From positions 1,488,001 through 1,552,000 of the forward strand of contig NZ_CP163520.1 in assembly GCF_041080675.1 (NCBI RefSeq): a stretch of DNA of 64,000 nt, written 5' to 3'. Position numbers and translations under genes: made by a program. This document shows, in pieces, positions 1-6,070 of the stretch. Under the pieces are notes generated by a model that saw only the letters and a program-made list of their open reading frames with translations, ran no database searches and was not told the DNA's origin. The DNA is from Streptomyces sp. cg36 (GTDB lineage: Bacteria > Actinomycetota > Actinomycetes > Streptomycetales > Streptomycetaceae). Position 1 is the stretch's first letter, and each line of letters opens with the position of its first letter.

Positions 1-141
1 GGCGCCGCGATGACGATCCGTCAGGTCCATCTGGGCCTGGCGTTCGACCACCGGGTGGTGAACGGCCGGGAGGCGGTGCTGTTCCTGCGGGCGCTGAAGT
101 CGGCCCTGGAGGCGGGCCACGACCGCGAGCCGGCCGTCTGA
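1..141 (+). CDS. 2-oxo acid dehydrogenase E2 acyltransferase, C-terminal fragment
   Basis: This is the last 46 codons of a gene that begins upstream of the window. The visible protein contains FDHRVVNGREAVLFLRAL, which matches the DHRxx[DN]G active-site signature of the chloramphenicol-acetyltransferase-like catalytic domain of dihydrolipoamide acyltransferases. In that family the histidine and the Asp/Asn of the motif carry out acyl transfer to CoA. The usual last position Asp is Asn here, a common variant. The stop is 5 bases before the next start, so the two genes are probably cotranscribed. Which complex it belongs to (pyruvate, branched-chain or other) cannot be told from this piece. Confidence 0.85.
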   Translation, partial: GAAMTIRQVHLGLAFDHRVVNGREAVLFLRALKSALEAGHDREPAV

Positions 142-146
142 CGCCG

Positions 147-833
147 GTGCACCGGCTGATCCCCCGCGGGTACGCGCCGACGCGCCTGCCGGACCGCTGG
201 ACCGGGGGCCCGCCCCAGACCTGGCTGGCGGGCCCCGCGCCCCACGACCCGGCGGACCGGCACCTGCTGGACGACGCCGAACGGGTCAGGGCCGCCGAGT
301 ACGCCCGCGCCGAGGACCGGGAGGCGTACGTCGCCTCCCACGCGGCGCTGCGCCGCCTGCTGGGCGCCTACCTGGGCGTCCCGGCGGCGGCGGTGTCCCT
401 GACCCGGGCCCCCTGCCCGACGTGCGGCGGCCCGCACGGCAGGCCGACGGTGACCGGCGCGCCGCTCCACTACTCCCTGTCGCGCAGCGCGGGCCTGACC
501 CTGCTGGCGTTCGCGTCGACGGAGGTGGGCGCGGACGTGGAGGAGCGGGCGCCGGCGACGACGGCGGAGACGGTGGGAACGACCCTGCACCCGCGCGAAC
601 ACCAGGAGCTCGCCGCCCTCCCACGGCACTCCCGCCCCACGGCTTTCACCCGCTGCTGGACCCGCAAGGAGGCCTACCTCAAGGCCACCGGCACGGGCCT
701 CAGCGAACCCCCCTCCCACACCTACGTGAGCACCCACCACCACCCGGCCCACCCGACGGGCTGGCGAACGATGGACGTACGGATGCCGAAGGGGTTCGCG
801 GGGGCGTGCGTGGTGCGGGTGGGGCGGGGCTGA
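147..833 (+). CDS. 4'-phosphopantetheinyl transferase (Sfp type)
   Basis: The product is predicted to transfer phosphopantetheine from CoA to the serine of carrier-protein domains (PKS, NRPS or fatty-acid ACP). The 228-residue length fits Sfp-type enzymes. The two family motifs are visible: GADVEE (residues 128-133), whose Asp and Glu bind Mg2+, and WTRKEAYLKA (171-180), with the Glu and Lys of the second signature. A Cys pair (APCPTCGG, about 88-95) lies before the first motif. The start is GTG at 147, five bases after the upstream stop. Coupling to an E2-type gene is unusual for a free-standing PPTase, so a specialised-metabolism role is possible but is only inferred from context. Confidence 0.88.
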   Translation: MHRLIPRGYAPTRLPDRWTGGPPQTWLAGPAPHDPADRHLLDDAERVRAAEYARAEDREAYVASHAALRRLLGAYLGVPAAAVSLTRAPCPTCGGPHGRPTVTGAPLHYSLSRSAGLTLLAFASTEVGADVEERAPATTAETVGTTLHPREHQELAALPRHSRPTAFTRCWTRKEAYLKATGTGLSEPPSHTYVSTHHHPAHPTGWRTMDVRMPKGFAGACVVRVGRG

Positions 834-876
834 GGTGGACGGGGCGTCGCTGCGGAGGGGACGGGCGAACCGTCCC

Positions 877-960
877 GGAAAAACAGAAAAACCCCAGATC
901 AACTGGGGTTTTCGCGGGTGTCCGAAGGGGGCTTGAACTCTCCACTCGGGCACCAGCACA
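877..960 (-). repeat. degenerate 3' end of tRNA-Leu plus terminator (att-like scar)
   Basis: Read on the minus strand this is the 3' portion of a tRNA-Leu (TTCAAGC loop, CGGACAC end) followed by a hairpin and T-run. It resembles bases about 5664-5745, where the intact tRNA-Leu ends with its own hairpin. The match covers the A-rich tract, the GATCAAC-loop hairpin, the GGTGTCCGA acceptor end and the CTTGAAC T-loop, then fades through GGGCACNAGCAC. The T-arm no longer pairs. The simplest reading is the displaced chromosomal end left when an element integrated into the tRNA 3' end and supplied a new one. Confidence 0.6.
891..909 (-). terminator. hairpin terminator of the displaced tRNA end
   Basis: A perfect 7-bp stem (ACCCCAG/CTGGGGT) with loop ATCAA lies here. 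On the minus strand it is followed by TTTTTCTGTTTTT, as a factor-independent terminator should be. The same architecture with GATCAAC in the centre recurs at 5678-5696 beside the intact tRNA. Confidence 0.6.
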
Positions 961-1060
961 CTGCTTGGCCGACCCGCGAAAACGTCCCCGACACGGCGCA
1001 GTCTTGACCAGCACCGTTGGCCATGCCTTCCCCCCTGTTTCGGGCCGTTTTGGACCCCTA

Positions 1061-1090
1061 TTGGTCATGCGTTGGTCACGTGGCCAACCA
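1061..1090. repeat. TTGGTCA direct repeats, possible integrase arm site (left)
   Basis: TTGGTCA occurs at 1061 and again at 1072 (11-base spacing), followed by an inverted TGGCCAACC. A matching pair with 12-base spacing lies at the other end of the element (5635 and 5647). Paired short direct repeats near both ends fit arm-type binding sites of tyrosine integrases. This is inference from position and repetition only. The remainder of 834-1236 shows only the tRNA scar and the 1122-1150 regulatory repeat. Confidence 0.35.
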
Positions 1091-1121
1091 GGGCGGGGCG
1101 GGCCACCTTCACTCGTTCACC

Positions 1122-1150
1122 CATGATCATCTACCCGACAACGCGAATAT
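1122..1150 (+). promoter_or_regulatory. 29-base upstream repeat, copy 1
   Basis: This 29-base segment matches 2773-2801 at 26 of 29 positions; both end in CAACGCGAATAT. Copy 1 lies 86 bases before the small-protein/DUF6879/XRE operon. Copy 2 begins just before the stop of the XRE gene and runs into the leader of the next unit. An identical sequence ahead of two transcription units on one element is best explained as an operator or promoter shared by both, plausibly bound by the XRE-DUF5753 protein encoded between them. Confidence 0.5.
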
Positions 1151-1236
1151 CCGCGATGTGCCATGGACCTGGCGGACTCATCCGACCTACCGTCCTCTTG
1201 GCGCCAGGGACCGCCCCTGCATCGTAGGAGGGCACG

Positions 1237-1446
1237 ATGGCACGCGAGGAGCTGACCCGTCTCACCGGCCAGGCCGGAGGACCTGAGTGCGACGACGACG
1301 ATTGCCCCAACGTCTACCGGACCAAGAGCGGTTCATTCGTTATCCAGGGGGACGTGTCTGACGCGTTCACCGCGCCCGCAGGTGAGGCCCTGGTGGAGAT
1401 CCCGGAGCACGTTCTTAGGGAGGCTGTCCGTGCTCTTGGATGGTGA
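1237..1446 (+). CDS. small acidic protein, unknown function
   Basis: A 69-residue protein beginning at ATG 1237 behind a strong ribosome site (GGAGGG at about 1227). It is rich in Asp and Glu, with a Cys-containing acidic stretch CDDDDCPNVY near residue 20-29 that could bind metal. No signal peptide or membrane segment is present. Its end overlaps the DUF6879 gene by 17 bases, and that gene in turn overlaps the XRE gene, so the three form one translationally coupled operon. Small partners of this size commonly sit beside XRE-DUF5753 regulators in actinomycetes. I do not recognise the exact family, and any role as antagonist or partner of the regulator is inferred. Confidence 0.75.
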   Translation: MAREELTRLTGQAGGPECDDDDCPNVYRTKSGSFVIQGDVSDAFTAPAGEALVEIPEHVLREAVRALGW

Positions 1447-1954
1447 GGAGTGGCGTAGGTTCTTCGACGCCTTCGAGCGCGAAGCATGGCGGTTCGAGGC
1501 GCAGCCCACCTACACCATGCCCAAGGAGCAGGAGAACGTCGCCCGCTTCCTGCGGGACGAGAGCAAGCCCGACGACCACAATGCTCGCTGGCATGAACGG
1601 GTACGCGGATACGTCGAGTCCGGCAAGCGCATCGGTCGCGTGCGCATCGTGAGCCGGCCGCTCACTGACTACCAGCGGTACCAATTCGCGTGGGGCATTC
1701 CCGGCAACATCGCGGCCGGGGAGGACATCCGCATCTTGGACGTAACGCAGGAGTACTACGGCTTGCCGCTCTCCGGGCGTGACTGGTGGATGTTCGATGA
1801 AGTCCGTATCGCACACCTGAACTTCCGACCGGACGGTACCCAGATCAATCGCGAGGCGTACGAGGGGGACCCCGCCCCCTATCGGGAGTGGAAGCGAATC
1901 GCCCTGGAATACGCAGTGCCTTTCGAGGAGTACGTGAAGGGCCTTGACGTTTGA
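1430..1954 (+). CDS. DUF6879 family protein
   Basis: A cytosolic protein of 174 residues, starting at GTG 1430 with AGGGAGG six bases upstream. An in-frame earlier start would overlap the previous gene further and lacks such a site. The N-terminal WRRFFDAFEREAWRFEAQ and the central segments RVRIVSRPLTDYQRYQ and GEDIRILD are the hallmarks of DUF6879 as I know it. Members are found next to XRE/DUF5753 and DUF397 genes in actinobacteria and have no established biochemical activity. The gene overlaps both neighbours. A role in sensing, or in modulating the adjacent regulator, is inferred from this arrangement alone. Confidence 0.8.
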   Translation: MLLDGEEWRRFFDAFEREAWRFEAQPTYTMPKEQENVARFLRDESKPDDHNARWHERVRGYVESGKRIGRVRIVSRPLTDYQRYQFAWGIPGNIAAGEDIRILDVTQEYYGLPLSGRDWWMFDEVRIAHLNFRPDGTQINREAYEGDPAPYREWKRIALEYAVPFEEYVKGLDV

Positions 1955-2777
1955 CCCTGGGCAGCTAGGACAGTCGAAGGCTGACCTGGCGGAAACACTC
2001 CGCGCGATGCGTAGGCGAGCCAGCCGTACACAGGTTTGGCTCGCTCAGCGCTGCAACATGTCCCAAACCAAGCTCAGCAGCATTGAGACCGGTCGAATCA
2101 CACCGGGCCTTGTTGACGTTGAGTTGATTCTCAGGGCCCTCGACGCACCGCCGGAGATGGTGGCAGAAGTGGCCGCCATCGCACGGCTTGCCAATACGGA
2201 GTGGCAGGGCAAGCGGGCATCTTGGCGTAGGGGACTGGAAAAGCGACAGTCGGAATTGGCGGGCCTCGAAGCGGAAGCCGTGACGCTCCGGTACTTCTTG
2301 CCTGCGATGGTGACAGGACTCCTCGCCACACCTGAGTACATCAGGGCGAGCCTGGGCCACTCACCAGTGGACATCTCCAAGACAGTCGCGAAAAAACTGG
2401 ACCGGCAAGCGGTCCTCTACGACAACAGGAAACTGTTCACATTCCTGTTAACGGAGCAGGCCGCCAGGTGGGCAGTGGTCCCCCGTGCCGCGATGGCCGT
2501 ACAGATTGACCGTCTTATCTCTCTGTCCCACCTGCCCAACGTGCGCATTGGCGTGATCCCGTTGGGATCGGCCATCAGACGCGGCCCGATGAATACCTTC
2601 ACGGTTTACGACCAACGCCTGGCGACTGTCGAGACATTTACTGGGCGCATAGTTTTCCGGGACGCTCGGGACATCGCGGAACACCTTGAAGTATTCGGCT
2701 TGTACGAGCGTCATGCATTGTTCGACGAAGATGCCAGAGAGCTGCTCGGAGATTGGGCCACCTCCTACCGTTCATGA
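1944..2777 (+). CDS. XRE-family regulator with DUF5753 (WhiJ-like)
   Basis: A DNA-binding regulator of 277 residues. An HTH_XRE domain occupies about residues 10-65 (LRAMRRRASRTQVWLAQRCN, then MSQTKLSSIETGR). The DUF5753 effector domain follows, from about 95 to the end (FLPAMVTGLLATPEYIRASL, IGVIPLG). This is the architecture of the WhiJ/SCO4441-type developmental regulators, which usually act with a DUF397 partner. A TTG start at 1944 is preceded by GAAGG and overlaps the DUF6879 stop. Leu-169 is encoded by the rare codon TTA (2448-2450), which makes translation dependent on the bldA tRNA. Likely target: the 29-base repeats at 1122 and 2773. Confidence 0.87.
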   Translation: MTFDPGQLGQSKADLAETLRAMRRRASRTQVWLAQRCNMSQTKLSSIETGRITPGLVDVELILRALDAPPEMVAEVAAIARLANTEWQGKRASWRRGLEKRQSELAGLEAEAVTLRYFLPAMVTGLLATPEYIRASLGHSPVDISKTVAKKLDRQAVLYDNRKLFTFLLTEQAARWAVVPRAAMAVQIDRLISLSHLPNVRIGVIPLGSAIRRGPMNTFTVYDQRLATVETFTGRIVFRDARDIAEHLEVFGLYERHALFDEDARELLGDWATSYRS

Positions 2778-2801
2778 TCCTCTACCCCGCAACGCGAATA
2801 T
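2773..2801 (+). promoter_or_regulatory. 29-base upstream repeat, copy 2
   Basis: This is the second copy of the element at 1122-1150, differing at three positions. It overlaps the stop codon of the XRE-DUF5753 gene and lies 39-67 bases ahead of the 102-residue gene, a reasonable promoter distance. It suggests that the downstream genes form a separate, coregulated unit. Confidence 0.5.
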
Positions 2802-2839
2802 TGCTGGAGGCTCGGTACTGACGGTCCGAGGATGTACCC

Positions 2840-3148
2840 ATGCCGACGGAACCGAAGAACCACAGACAGCAGGCGCCGCAGGGTTGGCGGATGGACCCGA
2901 TCCCGAGCCGTCCGGCGTACCGGGACGGCGACGGGAGGATTCGCGTTCCTGTGTGGCTGACCAAGGACGGTCGGCACATGGCGGACACGGAGATGGTCCT
3001 GCTGCCCTCGGAAGCCGAGTTGTTGAGTGAGCAGCTGACTCATGCGATCGGGGGTTCGCGCTCCATCTTGCAGGAGCTGTTCCACGGTCAGGCCGTCGTC
3101 CAGGGGCCGGGCGTGACGGTGGTGTCCAAGCTCCCTCATTCCGCCTGA
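2840..3148 (+). CDS. hypothetical protein, 102 aa
   Basis: The ATG at 2840 lies in a GAGGATGTACCC context with only a weak ribosome site. The protein is soluble, with a Pro/Arg-rich first 35 residues followed by a segment resembling a small beta-rich fold (RIRVPVWLTKDGRHMADTEM) and a helix rich in Glu and Leu (SEAELLSEQLTHAI). There is no signal peptide and I recognise no family. It sits between the XRE-DUF5753 gene and the DUF397-like gene, and is preceded by the 29-base repeat shared with the upstream operon, so it belongs to the same regulatory unit. The codon usage is typical of Streptomyces and supports a real gene. Confidence 0.65.
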   Translation: MPTEPKNHRQQAPQGWRMDPIPSRPAYRDGDGRIRVPVWLTKDGRHMADTEMVLLPSEAELLSEQLTHAIGGSRSILQELFHGQAVVQGPGVTVVSKLPHSA

Positions 3149-3240
3149 GAGGCCCGTTCAGGGTCTGCCATGACTTCCGCCTATCAGGGGGCGGGGGACG
3201 GCCGCCTGTGCGGCCGTCCGACGATCAGGAAGGCACCAGC

Positions 3241-3474
3241 ATGCTGGACGCAACCGGCCTGTACACGATCAACATCGCGGAGGCGGAGTTCTCCCCGGCA
3301 TGTGGAGGCAACACGCATCCGGACGGCGAGTCTTGCGTGACGCTCGCGCGTATCGCCCCGGACGGGTGGGCGCTGGGTGACAGCAAGCGGCCGAGGGCGG
3401 AGCCGTTACGGTTCACGACCTCCGAACTGGAGGCGGCCGGGATCGACCCGGCGCGCTTCGGTCTTTCCGCCTGA
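3241..3474 (+). CDS. DUF397-like small protein
   Basis: A 77-residue protein. The ATG at 3241 is preceded by AGGAAGG; an earlier in-frame ATG at 3208 has no such site. The order of elements (F..ACGGN, then ESCVTLARI, then WALGDSKRP, then LRFTTSELEA) matches DUF397, whose members pair with WhiJ-type XRE-DUF5753 proteins and modulate them. A Leu is encoded by TTA at 3406-3408, so this gene, like the XRE gene, is predicted to need the bldA tRNA. Its last codons and stop lie inside an 81-base tandem duplication. It is the probable partner of the XRE protein encoded at 1944-2777. Confidence 0.7.
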   Translation: MLDATGLYTINIAEAEFSPACGGNTHPDGESCVTLARIAPDGWALGDSKRPRAEPLRFTTSELEAAGIDPARFGLSA

Positions 3475-3613
3475 CGGCTCGCCCCCGTATACGGCCGGTC
3501 GGTTCCCGCTCCTGCCCTTTTCAGGAGGCCGGCGCGCTTCGGTCTTTCCGCCTGACGGCTCGCCCCCGTATACGGCCGGTCGGTTCCCGCTCCTGCCCTT
3601 TTCAGGAGGCCGG
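3448..3613. repeat. 81-base tandem duplication, two copies
   Basis: Bases 3448-3528 are repeated without visible change at 3529-3609, plus four bases of a third copy. The unit contains the last eight codons and stop of the DUF397-like gene, a CCGTATACGG palindrome and a CCTTTTCAGGAGG segment that can act as a ribosome site. The duplication therefore repeats a gene end and leader. It keeps a multiple of three, but neither copy is coding beyond the first stop. A recent slippage or recombination event is likely. Confidence 0.9.
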
Positions 3614-3657
3614 GGCCGACCGGCTCCGTCTTTCTCCACACCCCGTGGGAAAGGGCA

Positions 3658-4152
3658 GTGACGCACGTGCCGCACCATCACGGCTACCGGTGGACCGGTC
3701 CGAAGCAACGGTTCGACGAGGAAGGTCTTCGACGGCCCCCACACCCCAATCCGCCACCCCCGGCCGCGCCCAACGACATGGACGCTCAGAGACTGGTCGA
3801 CCGCTACCGGCAGGTGGCTGCCGAGTTCCCCGTCACGGACCTGCCGCCGATGGAGACGGCGCAATGGCTGGCCAAGTCGCCCGCTGTCATCCGGGGAACC
3901 TGGCAGGAACCGAAGGAGGCAGCAAAGTGGCTGGGCCTCCAACTCATCGAGTACGCGCCGCGCTTCCTGGCGGAGCGGGACCGTGACACCACTCGCCTTA
4001 CGGCCTTGGTCGCATCCGCTGCCGAGCGGCTGGTGGGCGGCGGAGATGTGGCGTTGGGCTTCTACCTCGAACGTCCCGCCTACCTGTCGCTGGCCCTGGT
4101 GACCTGTTCGCCGAACCGGGCTGCCCGGGACCTGGGCTGCCCGCTTCAGTAG
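3658..4152 (+). CDS. hypothetical protein, 164 aa
   Basis: It starts at GTG 3658, with GGGAAAGGG a few bases upstream. The first 40 residues are His-, Pro- and Arg-rich and probably flexible. From about residue 42 the protein looks helical (MDAQRLVDRYRQVAAEFP, then EAAKWLGLQLIEYAPRFLAE, then TALVASAAERLVGGG). There is no signal peptide or membrane segment, and I do not recognise the family. It lies downstream of the DUF397-like gene, just after the tandem duplication, and appears to end that transcription unit. Base composition is close to that of its left neighbours but clearly higher in GC than the 4260-4450 stretch that follows. Confidence 0.6.
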   Translation: MTHVPHHHGYRWTGPKQRFDEEGLRRPPHPNPPPPAAPNDMDAQRLVDRYRQVAAEFPVTDLPPMETAQWLAKSPAVIRGTWQEPKEAAKWLGLQLIEYAPRFLAERDRDTTRLTALVASAAERLVGGGDVALGFYLERPAYLSLALVTCSPNRAARDLGCPLQ

Positions 4153-4680
4153 GTCACTCAGCAACAAAGAAGCCCCGGCCCATTTCAGGCCGCGCGGCGA
4201 TCCTTTGATTCTGGTTGGTCAGGGTGAAGTCATCGCACGACCGGAGCACTGCCCTGACGGTCATCTGAACTCGTTGTTGCGATGCAAGATCAACCCTGCA
4301 CAACCCCAATCACAGAACGACAATACAAAGGTAACCAAATCATTACTCTCATGAATGCAAGGGTGGGGGGTAATGCTTTAGATGAATCAAATAGAACCCA
4401 CCGGTGGCGCCTTCCTCAAACCGTTTACGGGTATGAAATTTTCATCATCACCGAAAATGCGCCCCGAACCCCTCCATGGAGATCCGGCGCCCCTACAGGG
4501 ATCACCTCGGCCATGGCAGACGCACGGGCTGGCGAGCGATCACCGGATCGATGGATCAGTGAGCCAGACGGTTCGTTCCTGCTCGAATATGGTTTGTTCC
4601 CGCTTGAATCCAGGGAGTCTTCTGGGCACGGAGCCACGAGGCTTCCGTGGCCGCCCACCGCACCATGTAGGGAGCCGGTC
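4153..4680. other. gene-free AT-richer segment of the element
   Basis: I see no convincing gene in these 528 bases. From about 4260 to 4450 the sequence is markedly richer in A and T than the surroundings (runs such as AATACAAAGGTAACCAAATC), which suggests DNA of different origin or a promoter-rich leader. A possible weak hairpin (GCCCCGGCC with AGGCCGCG) follows the 3658-4152 gene. The long open frame running into the lectin gene from 4282 lacks Streptomyces codon bias and is not proposed as coding. Confidence 0.5.
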
Positions 4681-5163
4681 GTGAGAAAATTTCTCGCCGC
4701 CACACTGGGTCTGACGACGAGCTTCGTACTCGTGTCCGCAACCTCAAGTCAATCTTCAGAAAGAGCGATTCAGGCAAGTTTCGAAATCCGCAACCAGTAC
4801 AATGACAACTGCATTGACGTTGCTGATGGTAACCGCGGATCAGGTGCAGCAGTCCACATGTGGACATGCAACGGTGGAGCCAACCAGCATTGGCATTGGG
4901 TAGGGGACCAGCTCCGTAGCGACCTCAACGACAAGTGCCTCGATCTCGCCGGATCAAACCCCTACGACTACGCGATGGTCGAACTGTGGGATTGTAATTT
5001 CAAAGACAATCAAAGGTGGGGCTACAGCAATCCGTATCTGGCCAGCAAGCTGAGTGGCAGCGTGTTGTTCATGCCGAACAACGGCCTCGGTGCACCGGTG
5101 TTGACCAAGTCTGGTGGTCATCCGGTGAACACGAACTTCAAGTGGGAGCTCAGAATGGTGTAG
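4681..5163 (+). CDS. secreted ricin B-type lectin domain protein
   Basis: It starts at GTG 4681 with TAGGGAG upstream. The start is chosen because it opens a classic signal peptide (VRKF, then hydrophobic LAATLGLTTSFVLVSA, with cleavage near residue 25-30). The mature part, about 130 residues, is a beta-trefoil lectin fragment with Q-x-W type repeats: CIDVADGN...NQHWHW and CLDLAGSN...NQRWGY. It is expected to bind carbohydrate outside the cell. Only about two of the three trefoil repeats are clear, so the fold may be incomplete or diverged. It is cargo of the tRNA-Leu element, has AT-rich upstream DNA and ends at a good terminator. No catalytic domain is attached. Confidence 0.8.
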   Translation: MRKFLAATLGLTTSFVLVSATSSQSSERAIQASFEIRNQYNDNCIDVADGNRGSGAAVHMWTCNGGANQHWHWVGDQLRSDLNDKCLDLAGSNPYDYAMVELWDCNFKDNQRWGYSNPYLASKLSGSVLFMPNNGLGAPVLTKSGGHPVNTNFKWELRMV

Positions 5164-5198
5164 ATGGCCACTCGACCTCGCACTTAAATTCCTGAGCC

Positions 5199-5232
5199 AG
5201 CGACGCCCTGAAACGACTCCCGGGGCGTCGCT
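5199..5232 (+). terminator. terminator of the lectin gene
   Basis: A perfect 10-bp stem, AGCGACGCCC/GGGCGTCGCT, with a 14-base loop is followed by TCTCT. It begins 35 bases after the lectin stop. Confidence 0.7.
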
Positions 5233-5634
5233 TCTCTGATGAATGAACAGTTCACGTGAAGCCAGCAAGCCTCGCAACGACACCGTTTGCCGTGACTCCG
5301 CCTTCGCCATGCGCCGCTGTATTGGCAACGGCCGGATGCTCGATCAGGTACCGGGACCCGGAGAAGGTCTCTGCCCGCTGGCGCACGCTGCGCAGCAGGC
5401 TTCACCTTCCGGAAGCCTTCCGCATTCATGACTGGCGGCACAGCTACGTCACGAACGCTCCGGAAGCCGGGGAGAACCTGGTGGAGGTCAGCGCCAAGGT
5501 CAGGCACCACTCAGCGGACTGCACGGCCCGTGGGTACGGCCAGCGCCGCACGGACAACGCCCGCGAGCTGGCCACGTCCAACGCGAGCCGGATCGGCTTG
5601 TCAGCCCTGGTCCGACCAGGAAGCTTCTGGGCCG

Positions 5635-5653
5635 TTGGTCACGCGGTTGGTCA
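5635..5653. repeat. TTGGTCA direct repeats, possible integrase arm site (right)
   Basis: TTGGTCA occurs at 5635 and 5647, just inside the tRNA end. It mirrors the pair at 1061 and 1072 at the other end of the element. Confidence 0.35.
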
Positions 5654-5677
5654 CGCCACACCCCAGAAAAGCAGAAA

Positions 5678-5696
5678 ACCCCTGATCAACAGGGGT
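5678..5696 (-). terminator. tRNA-Leu terminator
   Basis: A perfect 7-bp hairpin (ACCCCTG/CAGGGGT, loop ATCAA) lies 7 bases beyond the tRNA 3' end. On the minus strand it is followed by TTTTCTGCTTTTCT. Confidence 0.75.
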
Positions 5697-5702
5697 CTCA
5701 GC

Positions 5703-5790
5703 TGGTGTCCGAGGGGGGACTTGAACCCCCACGCCCGATAAAGGGCACTAGCACCTCAAGCTAGCGCGTCTGCCATTCCGCCACCCGGAC
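5703..5790 (-). tRNA. tRNA-Leu (anticodon GAG)
   Basis: On the minus strand the gene begins GTCCGGG at 5790. It has a D-arm with GGCGGAATGGCAGACGC, an anticodon stem CTAGC/GCTAG and a seven-base loop TTGAGGT whose anticodon is GAG. A class-II long variable arm (TGCCCTTTATCGGGCG), a T-arm GGGGG-TTCAAGT-CCCCC and a CTCGGAC acceptor strand complete the cloverleaf. The discriminator A is followed by an encoded CCA (5703-5705). GAG reads the CUC and CUU leucine codons. All stems pair, so the gene is intact. Its 3' end faces the integrated element, and the acceptor and T-arm part is duplicated at 877-960. Confidence 0.95.
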
Positions 5791-6070
5791 AAGGTGTCTG
5801 TCTCGCGGGCTTGTTCCCCGCGGCGACAGAGATAACTCTACCAGGGGTTTGAGGTGGTGTTCACCCGCATATTGCGTGGTCAGGCGATCGCCGGGCCTTG
5901 GCTTGGGTGGCGCGGGGGCCCTACGGCCGGTCATTCGCCGAAGCGGTACCTGTTGTCGTCGGGCAGACACGCATGGTGACGCCGTTCCGTACGGGACCAA
6001 GCGGGTGCCCTCTCCGGCGCCGCCGGGTGGCGGGCGGGGACCGGGGCGGTCGGGGGCCTAGCCTCGGGCC

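Larger units (their letters stand above)
5256..5741 (+). pseudogene. tyrosine integrase, C-terminal remnant
   Basis: Recognisable homology runs from about 5343 to 5600. It begins with YRDPEKVSARWRTLRSRL, then the box-II motif HDWRHSYVT (catalytic His and Arg), a KVRHHS segment in place of the usual LGHSS, and a GYG carrying the nucleophile Tyr. The N-terminal arm-binding and core domains, including the first catalytic Arg, are missing upstream. Reading continues through the hairpin into the tRNA 3' end (the CPRGDLNPHAR-type tail often seen when integrases read into tRNA genes). It points toward the tRNA, as expected for the integrase of an element inserted there. It cannot be functional as it stands. 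Confidence 0.75.

Noticed and set aside
877..960. A second functional tRNA-Leu
   Set aside because: Only a degenerate 3' half is present, the T-arm does not pair and there is no 5' half.
1017..1286. 89-codon frame upstream of the small acidic protein
   Set aside because: It overlaps the att-like and regulatory sequences and lacks a ribosome site and codon bias.
3225..3641. Minus-strand frame containing two 27-residue repeats
   Set aside because: The repeat comes from the 81-base duplication, and the plus strand holds the supported DUF397-like gene.
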